Below, piece after piece: positions 15,090-23,788 of a stretch of DNA of 26,655 nucleotides. Position 1 is the stretch's first letter, and the number at the start of each line of letters is the position of its first letter. Made by a program: the position numbers and the translations under genes. The notes under the pieces are model-generated. The model worked only from the letters and a program-made list of their open reading frames with translations. It ran no database searches and was not told where the DNA came from. This stretch comes from Angelakisella sp. (GTDB taxonomy: Bacteria > Bacillota > Clostridia > Oscillospirales > Ruminococcaceae): NCBI GenBank assembly GCA_020025195.1, contig JAHHSN010000020.1, positions 1-26,655 on the forward strand, written 5' to 3'.

Positions 15090-15773
15090 ATGTCCATTTA
15101 TGCCATCGGCGATCTCCATCTTTCCTTTGGGGAAGAAAAAGATATGAATATCTTCCCCGGCTGGGAAAATTATGTTGAGCGCATCGAGGAAAATTGGCGT
15201 CGGCTTATCAAGCCGGAGGATACTGTCGTCATCGCGGGAGATATTTCCTGGGCGATGAAGCTGGAAAACACCCTTATGGATTTTCGGTTTTTGGATTCTC
15301 TCCCCGGGGAAAAGTACCTGATGAAGGGAAATCACGACTACTGGTGGACGACCGCCTCCCGAATGAACCGCTTTCTTAAGGAGCAGGGATTAAATACCCT
15401 GCATATTCTCCATAATAACGCAGTGACGGCCGAAAACACGGCGCTCTGCGGCTCCCGCGGATGGATGTTTGAAGAGGGGGAGCGGGCGGACGGCAGCATT
15501 ACAGCGCGGGAAGCGGGAAGAATCCGGCTTTCTCTCGCGGCGGCGCCTCCGGAAGCGGAGAAGATCCTGTTCCTGCATTATCCCCCCATTTTCGGGCAGC
15601 AGGTCATCCCGGAGTTCTTTGATCTCATGAAGGAATACGGGGTAAAGGAGTGCTATTACGGACATCTTCACGGCGACGCCATCGCCCTTGCCTATGAGGG
15701 GGAGTTCTTCGGGGTGGATTGCCGGCTCATTTCTGCAGATCACCTTGGTTTTTGCCCGCAAAAGATTCGATAA
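15090..15773 (+). CDS. Metallophosphoesterase (calcineurin-like)
   Basis: This 227-residue protein has all blocks of the calcineurin-like phosphoesterase fold: D8 and H10 (GDLH), D51 (GDIS), N81-H82-D83 (GNHDYWW), H163 (LHYPP), and H192/H194 (GHLHG). These hold two metal ions that cleave a phosphoester. Clostridial relatives are of unknown substrate. Start ATG 15090 has CGGAG about seven bases upstream. It stands alone: the DUF1540 gene diverges from it, and tig has its own promoter downstream. The stop codon overlaps the first copy of a 12-bp tandem repeat. Confidence 0.93.
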   Translation: MSIYAIGDLHLSFGEEKDMNIFPGWENYVERIEENWRRLIKPEDTVVIAGDISWAMKLENTLMDFRFLDSLPGEKYLMKGNHDYWWTTASRMNRFLKEQGLNTLHILHNNAVTAENTALCGSRGWMFEEGERADGSITAREAGRIRLSLAAAPPEAEKILFLHYPPIFGQQVIPEFFDLMKEYGVKECYYGHLHGDAIALAYEGEFFGVDCRLISADHLGFCPQKIR

Positions 15774-15796
15774 TTGTCACAGAAATTGTCACAGAA
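15773..15796 (+). repeat. Tandem 12-bp repeat upstream of tig
   Basis: ATTGTCACAGAA occurs twice in perfect tandem (15773-15784, 15785-15796), starting on the last base of the preceding stop codon and ending 27 bases before the tig -10 box. It may be a regulator site or simply a slippage duplication. Confidence 0.7.
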
Positions 15797-15820
15797 ATGA
15801 TGGCATTTTGCTGTCAACTG

Positions 15821-15829
15821 TGTTATAAT
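15821..15829 (+). promoter_or_regulatory. tig: Extended -10 promoter of tig
   Basis: TGTTATAAT has a perfect TATAAT (15824-15829) with the TGn extension and no good -35. It lies 41 bases before the tig start codon. Confidence 0.6.
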
Positions 15830-15870
15830 AAACGGGTTATACTGAAAATATTAACTGGAGGACGTAATAA

Positions 15871-17157
15871 ATGAAACTCAATGAAAGCAAAAAGGTAGAA
15901 ACCAATCTTTATGAACTCTCCATCACCGTCGATGGCGAGGCATATCAGAAGGCGCTGGATGCTTCCTACAAGAAGAATTCTGCCAAGCTGACCGTTCCCG
16001 GCTTCCGCAAGGGCAAAGCTCCCAAGGGCCGTGTGATGCAGATGGTCGGCGAGGAGTATTTCTACGAGGACGCCATCAATGACAGCTACGGCGCCGCCTA
16101 TGAGGAGGCCGTTAAGGAGGCAGGTCTGGAGCCTGTTACCCGTCCCGAGGTCGAGCTCAAGGATGTGGATGGCGAGAAATACACCTTTATTGCCAAGGTC
16201 ACCGTTAAGCCCGAGGTTACCCTCGGTGAATATAAGGGCCTCAAGGTGGAGCGCGACAGCGACAAGGTCACCGATGAGGACGTAGAGAAAGAGCTCAACA
16301 CCATGGCGGACCGCAACTCCCGCCTGACCGAGGCTCCCGAGGGCGCCAAGGCGATCATGGACGATACCGCGGTCATCGACTATGAGGGATTTGTGGACGG
16401 CGTCGCCTTCGAGGGCGGCAAGGGTGAGGATCATCCTCTGGTTCTCGGCTCCGGTCAGTTCATCCCCGGCTTCGAGGAGGGTGTGCTCGGCCATACCGTC
16501 GGCGAGAGCTTTGATGTCAATGTGACCTTCCCCGAGGAGTACCACGAGGAGAGCCTTTCCGGCAAGGAAGCGGTCTTCAAAGTCACCATGAAGGATCTGA
16601 AGCGCAAGGAGCTTCCCGCGCTCGACGATGAGTTTGCGAAGGACGTCAGCGAGTTTGACACCCTCGAGGAACTTAAGGCGGATCTTTCCAAGAAGCTCGG
16701 CGAGGAGAAGGTCTCCGCGGCGGACAGCAAGATGGAGAATGACCTCCTTGAGACCGCTGTCAATAATATGAAGGTCGAGATCCCCCCTGTTATGTTCGAG
16801 GAAAAGGCCATGGACATGATCGAGGAGTTCGCTTACCGTCTGCAGTCGCAGGGTATGGGCCTTGATATGTATATGCAGTACACCGGTACCACCATGGACG
16901 CCCTCAAGGCGCAGTTCCTGCCTCAGGCAGAGGCTCAGGTCCGCAGCACCCTGCTGCTGGAAGCCATCGCCAAGGCAGAGAATCTGGAGATCTCCGAGGA
17001 GGACGTCGCCGCTGAGTATGAGCGTCTGGCGGCTCAGTATGAGATGGAGCTGGATAAGATCAAGTCCGTTATCCCCGAGGATGAGATCCGCAACAGCCTC
17101 ATGATTCAGAAGTCCGCGGCGGTCATCAAGGACAGCGCCGTAGTGACCCAGAAGTAA
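15871..17157 (+). CDS. tig: Trigger factor, ribosome-associated chaperone and prolyl isomerase
   Basis: This 428-residue protein has the normal length. The N-terminal ribosome-binding domain carries the signature VPGFRKGKAPKGRV (about residues 44-57). The FKBP-type prolyl isomerase domain follows (about 165-245, AVIDYEGFVDGVAFEGG and LVLGSGQFIPGFEEGVLGH). A helical C-terminal substrate cradle completes it. It binds at the ribosomal exit tunnel and shields nascent chains. ATG 15871 follows GGAGG. It heads the tig-clpP-clpX-lon-engB cluster. Codon use looks strongly biased, as for a highly expressed gene. Confidence 0.97.
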   Translation: MKLNESKKVETNLYELSITVDGEAYQKALDASYKKNSAKLTVPGFRKGKAPKGRVMQMVGEEYFYEDAINDSYGAAYEEAVKEAGLEPVTRPEVELKDVDGEKYTFIAKVTVKPEVTLGEYKGLKVERDSDKVTDEDVEKELNTMADRNSRLTEAPEGAKAIMDDTAVIDYEGFVDGVAFEGGKGEDHPLVLGSGQFIPGFEEGVLGHTVGESFDVNVTFPEEYHEESLSGKEAVFKVTMKDLKRKELPALDDEFAKDVSEFDTLEELKADLSKKLGEEKVSAADSKMENDLLETAVNNMKVEIPPVMFEEKAMDMIEEFAYRLQSQGMGLDMYMQYTGTTMDALKAQFLPQAEAQVRSTLLLEAIAKAENLEISEEDVAAEYERLAAQYEMELDKIKSVIPEDEIRNSLMIQKSAAVIKDSAVVTQK

Positions 17158-17170
17158 GAGTGAGCCCCAT

Positions 17171-17199
17171 TTGAAGCGACCCTTTTGAGTCTCTACATA
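17171..17199 (+). promoter_or_regulatory. clpP: Possible promoter of clpP
   Basis: TTGAAG (17171-17176), 17-base spacer, TACATA (17194-17199) in the gap between tig and clpP. Both boxes differ from consensus. No CtsR or CIRCE operator was recognised beside it. Confidence 0.4.
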
Positions 17200-17220
17200 A
17201 TTTAGTGGAGGTGTTTTATT

Positions 17221-17808
17221 ATGAGCTTGGTCCCAATGGTAATTGAACAAACAAATCGCGGGGAGCGTTCCTATGATATCTTTTCCCGCCTGCTGAACGA
17301 CCGCATCATTATGCTCTGTGAGGAGATCAATGACGCGTCGGCAAGCCTTGTAGTGGCACAGCTTCTCTATCTTGAGGGTCAGGATCCCGAAAAGGATATT
17401 CAGCTTTATATCAACAGCCCCGGCGGTTCCATCACGGCCGGTATGGCAATCTATGATACCATGCAGTATATCAAGTGTGATGTTTCCACCATCTGCATGG
17501 GTATGGCGGCGTCGATGGGGTCTTTCCTGCTCTGCGCCGGCACCAAGGGCAAGCGCCTTGCGCTTCCCAATAGCGAGATCATGATCCATCAGCCGCTGCT
17601 CGGTGGTCTGCAGGGTCAGGCGACCGATATCAAGATCCATGCCGATCATATCATCCGGATCCGTCAGCATATGAATGAGATCATGGCAGAGCGCACCGGG
17701 AATCCTCTGGAGCGTATCCAGCAGGATACCGAGCGGGATAACTTCATGACCGCTCAGCAGGCCTGTGAATACGGTTTGGTGGACCGTGTTATCAGCCACA
17801 GAGAATAA
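17221..17808 (+). CDS. clpP: ATP-dependent Clp protease proteolytic subunit
   Basis: This 195-residue serine peptidase has the normal length. It forms the double-heptamer chamber that degrades proteins delivered by ClpX. The triad is visible: Ser98 (MGMAASMGSF), His123 (EIMIHQPLGG-type block) and Asp173 (ERDNFM). The N-terminus (VPMVIEQTNRGERSYDIFSRLL) is the usual processed region. ATG 17221 has GGAGGTG eight bases upstream. clpX follows after 17 nt, so the two are co-transcribed. Confidence 0.98.
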   Translation: MSLVPMVIEQTNRGERSYDIFSRLLNDRIIMLCEEINDASASLVVAQLLYLEGQDPEKDIQLYINSPGGSITAGMAIYDTMQYIKCDVSTICMGMAASMGSFLLCAGTKGKRLALPNSEIMIHQPLLGGLQGQATDIKIHADHIIRIRQHMNEIMAERTGNPLERIQQDTERDNFMTAQQACEYGLVDRVISHRE

Positions 17809-17825
17809 ACAAAAGGAGTAGCTTC

Positions 17826-19145
17826 ATGGCAAATGAGGATAACAAAAAACTGATGCGCTGTTCCTTTTGCGGAAAGACGCAGGATAAGGTCGAACGGCTG
17901 ATTGCCGGCCCCGGCGTCTGCATCTGCAATGAGTGCATCGAAATCTGCCAGGCGGTTCTCAGTGAGGATACCATCCCGACCCCGCGCCACACGGCACCGG
18001 AGGAGACGGATATCGTCATTCCGAAGCCCCGGGAGATCAAGGCGTACCTCGATGAATATGTCGTGGGGCAGGAGGAGGCCAAGCGCGCGCTTTCGGTCGC
18101 TGTTTATAACCATTATAAGCGGATCTGCTTCGGCGGCGGCGAAGACGTGGAGCTGAGCAAGAGCAATATCCTTCTTTTAGGTCCGACCGGCGTCGGGAAA
18201 ACGATGCTCGCGCAGTCCCTTGCCCGGATCCTGGGTGTTCCGTTCGCCATCGCGGACGCGACCACCCTGACCGAGGCGGGATATGTCGGCGAAGATGTGG
18301 AGAACATCCTGCTTCGCCTTCTGCAGGCCGCGGATTTTGATGTAGCTCGTGCCGAGCGCGGCATCATCTACATTGATGAGATTGATAAAATCGCGAGAAA
18401 ATCCGAGAATCCCTCCATTACCCGCGACGTCAGCGGCGAGGGCGTTCAGCAGGCGCTCCTCAAGATCCTTGAGGGCACCGTGGCAAACGTCCCCCCGCAG
18501 GGCGGACGCAAGCACCCCCAGCAGGAGTTTATCCAGGTGGATACCTCCCAAATTCTGTTTATCTGCGGCGGCGCGTTCGACGGCCTGGAAAAGGTCATTG
18601 AGCGGCGTACCGATACTTCCACTCTCGGCTTCGGCGGCACCGTCAAGGCGCCCCGCAAGCTCATCGAGAGCACCATCTTTAAGAAGGTGGTCCCGCACGA
18701 CCTTGTGAAATACGGACTCATTCCGGAGCTGGTCGGGCGCATCCCCGTCATCGCGACGCTGGATGCCCTTGACGAGGACGCTCTGGTGAGGATTCTCCGT
18801 GAACCCAAGAATTCGCTGATCAAGCAGTATAAAAAGCTGTTTCTGCTGGATGATATCCAGATCGAATTTGAGGAGGGTGCCCTGCGCGCCGTGGCCAGAA
18901 AGGCCATTGAGCGCAACACCGGTGCCCGCGGACTCCGCGGGATCATGGAGGAACTGCTCGGCAATCTGATGTTTGAGAGTCCCTCCGACGGGACCGTCGC
19001 CCATATTGTGGTGACGGAGGACATGGTGGAAGGCAGGGGCGAGGCGGTCTTGAAGCGTGACCCCTCCAAAAAGCCGGTCAAGCTCCACATGACCCTTCCG
19101 GCGGCAGGAAGTCAGAACAGACGGCGCAGAAACGCCGTATCTTAA
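17826..19145 (+). CDS. clpX: ATP-dependent Clp protease ATP-binding subunit ClpX
   Basis: This 439-residue AAA+ unfoldase has the normal length. The N-terminal zinc-binding domain has C12, C15, C34 and C37 (CSFCGKTQ..CICNEC). The Walker A motif is GPTGVGKT (119-126) and Walker B is IIYIDEIDK with Asp184-Glu185. VPPQGGRKHP and the sensor region GARGLRGIMEE follow. It unfolds substrates and feeds them to ClpP, encoded just upstream. ATG 17826 has AAAGGAG seven bases before it. The gene is followed by two hairpins, then lon. Confidence 0.98.
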   Translation: MANEDNKKLMRCSFCGKTQDKVERLIAGPGVCICNECIEICQAVLSEDTIPTPRHTAPEETDIVIPKPREIKAYLDEYVVGQEEAKRALSVAVYNHYKRICFGGGEDVELSKSNILLLGPTGVGKTMLAQSLARILGVPFAIADATTLTEAGYVGEDVENILLRLLQAADFDVARAERGIIYIDEIDKIARKSENPSITRDVSGEGVQQALLKILEGTVANVPPQGGRKHPQQEFIQVDTSQILFICGGAFDGLEKVIERRTDTSTLGFGGTVKAPRKLIESTIFKKVVPHDLVKYGLIPELVGRIPVIATLDALDEDALVRILREPKNSLIKQYKKLFLLDDIQIEFEEGALRAVARKAIERNTGARGLRGIMEELLGNLMFESPSDGTVAHIVVTEDMVEGRGEAVLKRDPSKKPVKLHMTLPAAGSQNRRRRNAVS

Positions 19146-19153
19146 AGCACTTG

Positions 19154-19229
19154 GCGGGAAAGGTTCCCGCTTCCTAGATAGGACGTAAAACGGGGGACGC
19201 GGTCAGAGCTTTTTCTTTGGAAAGCTCTG
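19154..19229 (+). promoter_or_regulatory. Two perfect hairpins between clpX and lon
   Basis: GCGGGAA/TTCCCGC around AGG (19154-19170) and CAGAGCTTT/AAAGCTCTG around an 8-nt loop (19204-19229). Neither is followed at once by a T-tract, so they are weak as terminators. They may stabilise or process the mRNA, or regulate lon separately. Confidence 0.55.
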
Positions 19230-19278
19230 TCGTGCCCCTCGCTGTCCTTTTATTCCATCCTGAAGGGAGGAAACAACA

Positions 19279-21711
19279 ATGGCAACCAAAAAAACAAAGG
19301 CAGACCTCCTGACCGAGAATATGCCGGTCCTCGCGCTCCGCGGACTGGTGCTGTTCCCGCGCATGGTGCTGCATTTTGATGTGGGCCGTGAAAAGTCGCT
19401 TCACGCCCTCAATATGGCAATGGGAACGGATCGCAAGATCTTTCTTGTTGCCCAGAAAGACCAGCAGGACGAAAACCCCACCTTTGACCGACTCTATCAG
19501 GTCGGTGTGGTGGCGGAGATCCGCCAGATCGTTCGTTCGCAGGGGGAGACCCTTCGGGTGCTGGTGGAAGGAAAATACCGCGGCCGCCTCCTCGATATGG
19601 GAGAGCTGGACAAAGCGCTTATCGGCGTGGTGGAGGAATATCCCGCCTCTGCGAAGATGTCGGATAAGACGATGTCCGACGCTTTGGTGCGTACCGTCAA
19701 GGATCTCTTTGATGAGTATCTGGGGCTTGCCCCCCGGATGCCCCGGGAGATCGTTGAGACCATTCTGGAATCGAATGATCCCGCTGTTATTGCCGATTAC
19801 ATAGCGGGGAACATCCCGTTCCCGGTGGAGGAAAAGCAGCGCCTTCTGGAGCAGAACAGCCTTAAAAAGCGCTTTGAAATGATCGCGCGGCTTCTGGAAA
19901 GCGAGAATGAGATCCTCTCTTTGGAGGCGGATATTCAGGATCAGGTCAAGGAGTCGATGGACAAAAACCAGCGGGAATACTACCTCCGGGAGCAGATGCG
20001 GGTCATCTCCGATGAGCTTGGCGAGGGGGAGGGCTTCTATGATGAGATCGACGAGTACCACCAGAAGATCGACGCCCTCCTTACCACCGATGAAAACAAG
20101 GCAAAGCTCCACAAAGAGGTGAGCCACCTTGAAAAAATGCCCCCCAATTCGCAGGAGGCTGCGGTCATCCGCGGCTATCTGGATACCTGTCTGGAGCTGC
20201 CGTGGGGCATCTATACCGAGGACACCATCGACCTTCAGAAGGCGAAGAAGCACCTTGACCGGGAGCATTACGGCCTCACCAAGGTCAAGGAGCGCATTCT
20301 GGAGACGCTCGCGGTGCGGGTGCTGGCTCCCGATATCAAGGGACAGATCCTCTGCCTTGTCGGGCCTCCCGGCGTCGGCAAGACCTCCATCGTCCGCAGC
20401 ATCGCGGATACTATGGGTCGGAAATACGCCCGGATCGCTCTGGGCGGTGTCCGGGATGAGTCTGAAATCCGCGGCCACCGCAAGACTTATGTCGGTTCCA
20501 TGCCGGGGCGCATCATCAATGCCATCCATCAGGCGGGGAGCGCCAACCCGGTCCTTCTCCTCGATGAGGTGGATAAGCTCAGTAACGATTATCGCGGAGA
20601 TCCCTCCTCGGCGCTTCTGGAGGTTTTGGACTCCGAGCAGAATTGCACCTTCCGCGATCATTATATCGAAATGCCCTTTGACCTCTCCCATGTGTTCTTT
20701 ATTGCCACGGTGAATGACCGCAGCGCCATTCCCGCGCCGCTCCTCGACCGCATGGAGGTCATTGAGATTCCCAGCTATACCAGAGAGGAAAAATTCCAGA
20801 TCGCGAAGCGCCATCTCGTGCCCAAGCAGAAAGAGCGCCATGGGCTTACCGCGGGGCAGATCGCCATCAGCGACAGCGCCCTCTATGCGCTCATTGATTC
20901 TTACACGAGAGAAGCGGGTGTTCGCTCGCTGGAGCGCCAGATTGCGTCGCTCTGCCGCAAGGCGGCGGCGAGTATCGTAGCGGGGGAGCAGGAAGAAAAG
21001 ATCAGCGTCCGCGCCGGCAACCTTGAAAAATTCCTCGGCCCCAAGAAAATCCTGGATGATGAGCTTCTCAAGGAGGACAGCGTTGGCCTGGTCAACGGCC
21101 TTGCCTGGACGGCGGTCGGAGGAGAGATGCTTCAGGTGGAGACGGCGGTTGTTCCCGGTACCGGAAAGATGATTACCACCGGCTCGCTCGGTGACGTTAT
21201 GAAGGAATCCGTCACCGCTGCCATGACCTACATCCGCTCGGTTGCGGAAACTTACGGCATTGACGGCAGCTTCTATAAGGATAAGGATATCCATATCCAT
21301 TTCCCGGAGGGCGCGGTCCCCAAGGACGGTCCTTCGGCGGGCATCACCACCTGCACGGCGCTTCTCTCGGCGCTTTCCGGTATCCCGGTGCGCCATACCG
21401 TTGCCATGACGGGGGAGATCACCCTGCGCGGACGGGTACTGCCCATCGGCGGCCTCAGGGAAAAATCAATGGCGGCCTATAAGCACGGCATCAAAACGGT
21501 GCTTATCCCGGCGGCGAACGCCCCCGATCTTCAGGAGGTGGACGACGTGGTGAAGGAGGCCATCACCTTTATCCCCGTTAAAACGATGGATGAGGTTCTG
21601 CCCATCGCACTTTCCCATATGCCGGAAAGGAAACCCGAAAATCACACCCTCGCGGCGGCTGCCGCGGAGCATAAGGAAAAGGCGGGCGCTTCGGTGCTCT
21701 GCCGCTCTTAA
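19279..21711 (+). CDS. lon: ATP-dependent protease Lon (LonA type)
   Basis: This 810-residue protein has the usual LonA length. The N-terminal substrate domain opens MPVLALRGLVLFPRMVLHFDVGR. A helical region with QREYYLREQMRVISDELGE follows. The AAA+ module has Walker A GPPGVGKT (362-369) and Walker B LLLDEVDKLS. The C-terminal protease domain has the Ser686-Lys729 dyad (PKDGPSAG and LREKSMAAYKHGI). It degrades misfolded and regulatory proteins in the cytosol. ATG 19279 has GGGAGG eight bases upstream. It lies between clpX and engB as in B. subtilis, but the lonB gene often found between clpX and lonA is missing. Confidence 0.98.
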   Translation: MATKKTKADLLTENMPVLALRGLVLFPRMVLHFDVGREKSLHALNMAMGTDRKIFLVAQKDQQDENPTFDRLYQVGVVAEIRQIVRSQGETLRVLVEGKYRGRLLDMGELDKALIGVVEEYPASAKMSDKTMSDALVRTVKDLFDEYLGLAPRMPREIVETILESNDPAVIADYIAGNIPFPVEEKQRLLEQNSLKKRFEMIARLLESENEILSLEADIQDQVKESMDKNQREYYLREQMRVISDELGEGEGFYDEIDEYHQKIDALLTTDENKAKLHKEVSHLEKMPPNSQEAAVIRGYLDTCLELPWGIYTEDTIDLQKAKKHLDREHYGLTKVKERILETLAVRVLAPDIKGQILCLVGPPGVGKTSIVRSIADTMGRKYARIALGGVRDESEIRGHRKTYVGSMPGRIINAIHQAGSANPVLLLDEVDKLSNDYRGDPSSALLEVLDSEQNCTFRDHYIEMPFDLSHVFFIATVNDRSAIPAPLLDRMEVIEIPSYTREEKFQIAKRHLVPKQKERHGLTAGQIAISDSALYALIDSYTREAGVRSLERQIASLCRKAAASIVAGEQEEKISVRAGNLEKFLGPKKILDDELLKEDSVGLVNGLAWTAVGGEMLQVETAVVPGTGKMITTGSLGDVMKESVTAAMTYIRSVAETYGIDGSFYKDKDIHIHFPEGAVPKDGPSAGITTCTALLSALSGIPVRHTVAMTGEITLRGRVLPIGGLREKSMAAYKHGIKTVLIPAANAPDLQEVDDVVKEAITFIPVKTMDEVLPIALSHMPERKPENHTLAAAAAEHKEKAGASVLCRS

Positions 21712-21722
21712 GGAGGTTCCAG

Positions 21723-22304
21723 ATGAATTTTCAGACGGTTCAGTTTGAGCTTTCCTGCGGGTTAGCGTCGCAGCTGCCGCCTTCGGAATTGCCGGAGGTG
21801 GTGTTTGCCGGACGCTCGAATGTGGGAAAATCTTCCCTCATCAACCGCGTGTTCTGCCGCAAGCAGCTGGCGCGGGTCAGCTCCACCCCGGGCAAGACGG
21901 CGACCGTCAATTTCTTCCGCGGGGAGGAGGCTCGCTTTGTCGATCTGCCGGGTTATGGCTATGCCAAGGTGAGCGATTCGGAACGCCGCCGCTGGTCCGG
22001 ACTTATCGAGGGCTATTTCCACAGCGGACGGGACATCCGGCTGGTGCTTTCTCTCATGGATGTGCGCCATCCGCCTTCCAAGGACGATATCACCATGCTG
22101 GATTTTCTCATTGACAGCGAACTGCCCTTTGCCGTTGTCCTTACCAAGATCGACAAGCTTTCGCCGAGCCAGCTTGCGGCACGGCTGCGGGAATTTGTAG
22201 GGGAGATCCCCTGTGGGGAGCAGGTGAAATTCTTCCCGGTTTCTGCGATGCAGGGAAAAGGGGTCGAGGAGCTGCGGGAGGTCATCGAGGAGGTCATCGC
22301 CTGA
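21723..22304 (+). CDS. engB: Ribosome biogenesis GTP-binding protein EngB (YsxC/YihA)
   Basis: This 193-residue small GTPase has the normal length for a protein essential for 50S subunit assembly in many bacteria. The G1 motif is GRSNVGKSS (30-38), G3 is DLPGYGY (74-80) and G4 is TKID (141-144). The family's N-terminal LPEVVFAGRSNVGKSSLIN is complete. ATG 21723 follows AAGGAGG. The gap to lon is 11 nt, so the two are co-transcribed. The order lon-engB is conserved across Firmicutes. A terminator follows. Confidence 0.97.
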   Translation: MNFQTVQFELSCGLASQLPPSELPEVVFAGRSNVGKSSLINRVFCRKQLARVSSTPGKTATVNFFRGEEARFVDLPGYGYAKVSDSERRRWSGLIEGYFHSGRDIRLVLSLMDVRHPPSKDDITMLDFLIDSELPFAVVLTKIDKLSPSQLAARLREFVGEIPCGEQVKFFPVSAMQGKGVEELREVIEEVIA

Positions 22305-22321
22305 CGGGTCCTTGGCGCCAC

Positions 22322-22354
22322 AAGGCCGAAGCTCTTATTGGGTTTCGGCTTTTA
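22322..22354 (+). terminator. Rho-independent terminator after engB
   Basis: GCCGAAGCT (from 22325/22326) pairs with GGGTTTCGGC (to 22349), with G-T pairs near the loop, followed by T4. It ends the Clp/Lon cluster. Confidence 0.75.
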
Positions 22355-22368
22355 TGCCGTTTCCCGCA

Positions 22369-22396
22369 TTGACAAGCCCCTCCTGTGGGGTATAAT
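22369..22396 (+). promoter_or_regulatory. Consensus promoter of the methionine gamma-lyase-like gene
   Basis: TTGACA (22369-22374), 16-base spacer, TATAAT (22391-22396): both boxes match consensus fully. The transcript leader is about 85 bases. Confidence 0.85.
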
Positions 22397-22441
22397 GAAA
22401 GAGTTGTGTCTGAGCTGATTTTGTGATTTTTTGGATGAAGC

Positions 22442-22465
22442 GGACGAAACGTGTTGTTTCGGTCC
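22442..22465 (+). promoter_or_regulatory. Hairpin in the leader of the methionine gamma-lyase-like gene
   Basis: CGAAAC (22445-22450) pairs with GTTTCG (22456-22461) around GTGTT, and the stem extends with GGAC/GTCC after one bulge. No T-tract follows. It lies 23 bases before the start codon. I recognise no known riboswitch. Confidence 0.45.
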
Positions 22466-22487
22466 CTAAGATAAAGGAGATTTTAGA

Positions 22488-23780
22488 ATGAATTTGCAGG
22501 AAATGTACGGGGAGCTTGGAATTGCACCCGGCGTTTGGCAGTTCGGTCAAACCATCGAAAAGCGGCTCAAAGAGCGCTTTGAGGAGATCGACGCCATCGC
22601 GGAATGGAATCAGGCGAAAGTGCTGCACGCCATGCAGAAGAACCGTGTCAATGCGGAGTGCTTTGCAGCGACCACCGGTTATGGGTATAATGACCTTGGC
22701 CGTGAAGCTCTGGAAAAGGTCTATGCCGACGTCTTTCATACCGAGGCGGCGCTTGTTCGTCCGCAGATCACCTGCGGGACCCACGCGCTGGCGCTGGCGC
22801 TGGCCGCGAATCTTCGCCCCGGGGACGAGCTCTTGTCTCCGGTGGGACGCCCCTATGATACTCTGGAGGAAGTGATCGGGATTCGTCCCTCCAAGGGGTC
22901 TTTGGCCGAGTACGGCGTTACTTATGCCGAGGTTCCGCTGCTCCCGGACGGCTCTTTTGACTATGAGGGCATCCGCAGGGCGGTGACCCCGAGAACCAAG
23001 CTTGCTACCATTCAGCGTTCCAAGGGCTATGATACCCGTCCGACCTTCTCGGTGGAGCAGATCGGGGAGCTGATCCGTTTCCTCAAAGAGCTGAAGCCCG
23101 ACATTCTCTGCATGGTGGATAACTGCTACGGCGAGTTCGTGGAGGCCATTGAGCCGAGCGATCTCGGTGCGGACATGGTGGTAGGCTCGCTTATCAAGAA
23201 TCCCGGCGGCGGTCTTGCCCCCACCGGTGGCTATATCTGCGGTACCGCAGAGTGCGTGGAGCAGTGTGCTTACCGGCTTTCGGCTCCCGGCCTCGGCGCC
23301 GAGGTCGGCGCGACGATGGGGCTGATGCAGTCCTTCCTGCAGGGGCTGTTCCTTGCTCCCACCGTGGTAGCAGCGGCTGTCAAGGGAGCAACCTTTACGG
23401 CAGCTGTCTATGAAGAACTGGGCTTTCGCTGCGTTCCGGCAGCCAATGAAACCCATCATGACATCATCGAGGCGGTGGAGCTTGGTTCCCGCGAGGGCAT
23501 GGTGGCATTCTGCCGCGGCGTGCAGATGGCCGCTCCGGTCGACAGCTATGTGACCCCGGAGCCCTGGCCGATGCCTGGCTATGATTCCGACGTCATTATG
23601 GCGGCGGGCGCTTTTGTGCAGGGCTCGTCCATCGAGCTTTCCGCCGACGGTCCCATCCGGGAGCCGTTCGCGGTCTATTTTCAGGGTGGGCTCACTTGGC
23701 CCCATGCCAAACTCGGCGTGCTCATGTCTCTTCAGCAGATGATCGAGGCAAAACTTGTGACCCTGCCGGACGAAAAGTAA
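22488..23780 (+). CDS. PLP-dependent methionine gamma-lyase family protein (YnbB / 'aluminum resistance' type)
   Basis: This 430-residue protein matches the Met_gamma_lyase family (PF06838), fold-type I PLP enzymes. Lys237 in GSLIKNPGGG is the likely Schiff-base lysine, and Asp211 (MVDNCYGEF) the pyridine-binding Asp. ATTGYGYNDLGREALEKVYADVF near the N-terminus and the ITCGTHALALAL block are characteristic. Members are annotated as aluminum resistance proteins or methionine gamma-lyases, but their activity is rarely shown, so carbon-sulfur lyase action on sulfur amino acids is inference. ATG 22488 has AAAGGAG upstream. It has its own strong promoter and terminator. Confidence 0.93.
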   Translation: MNLQEMYGELGIAPGVWQFGQTIEKRLKERFEEIDAIAEWNQAKVLHAMQKNRVNAECFAATTGYGYNDLGREALEKVYADVFHTEAALVRPQITCGTHALALALAANLRPGDELLSPVGRPYDTLEEVIGIRPSKGSLAEYGVTYAEVPLLPDGSFDYEGIRRAVTPRTKLATIQRSKGYDTRPTFSVEQIGELIRFLKELKPDILCMVDNCYGEFVEAIEPSDLGADMVVGSLIKNPGGGLAPTGGYICGTAECVEQCAYRLSAPGLGAEVGATMGLMQSFLQGLFLAPTVVAAAVKGATFTAAVYEELGFRCVPAANETHHDIIEAVELGSREGMVAFCRGVQMAAPVDSYVTPEPWPMPGYDSDVIMAAGAFVQGSSIELSADGPIREPFAVYFQGGLTWPHAKLGVLMSLQQMIEAKLVTLPDEK

Positions 23781-23788
23781 ATGATCAG

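Noticed and set aside
15774..15870. CIRCE or CtsR heat-shock operator before tig/clpP
   Set aside because: Neither the TTAGCACTC inverted repeat nor the CtsR heptad direct repeat is present here or before clpP.
15823..17799. 658-codon open frame on the minus strand
   Set aside because: It runs antisense across tig and clpP, two certain genes, and has a low-complexity His/Leu/Gly/Asp composition.
19174..21396. 740-codon open frame on the minus strand
   Set aside because: It lies wholly antisense to lon, which is complete and in-frame. The antisense product has no domain features, and its openness follows from the GC-rich third codon positions of lon.
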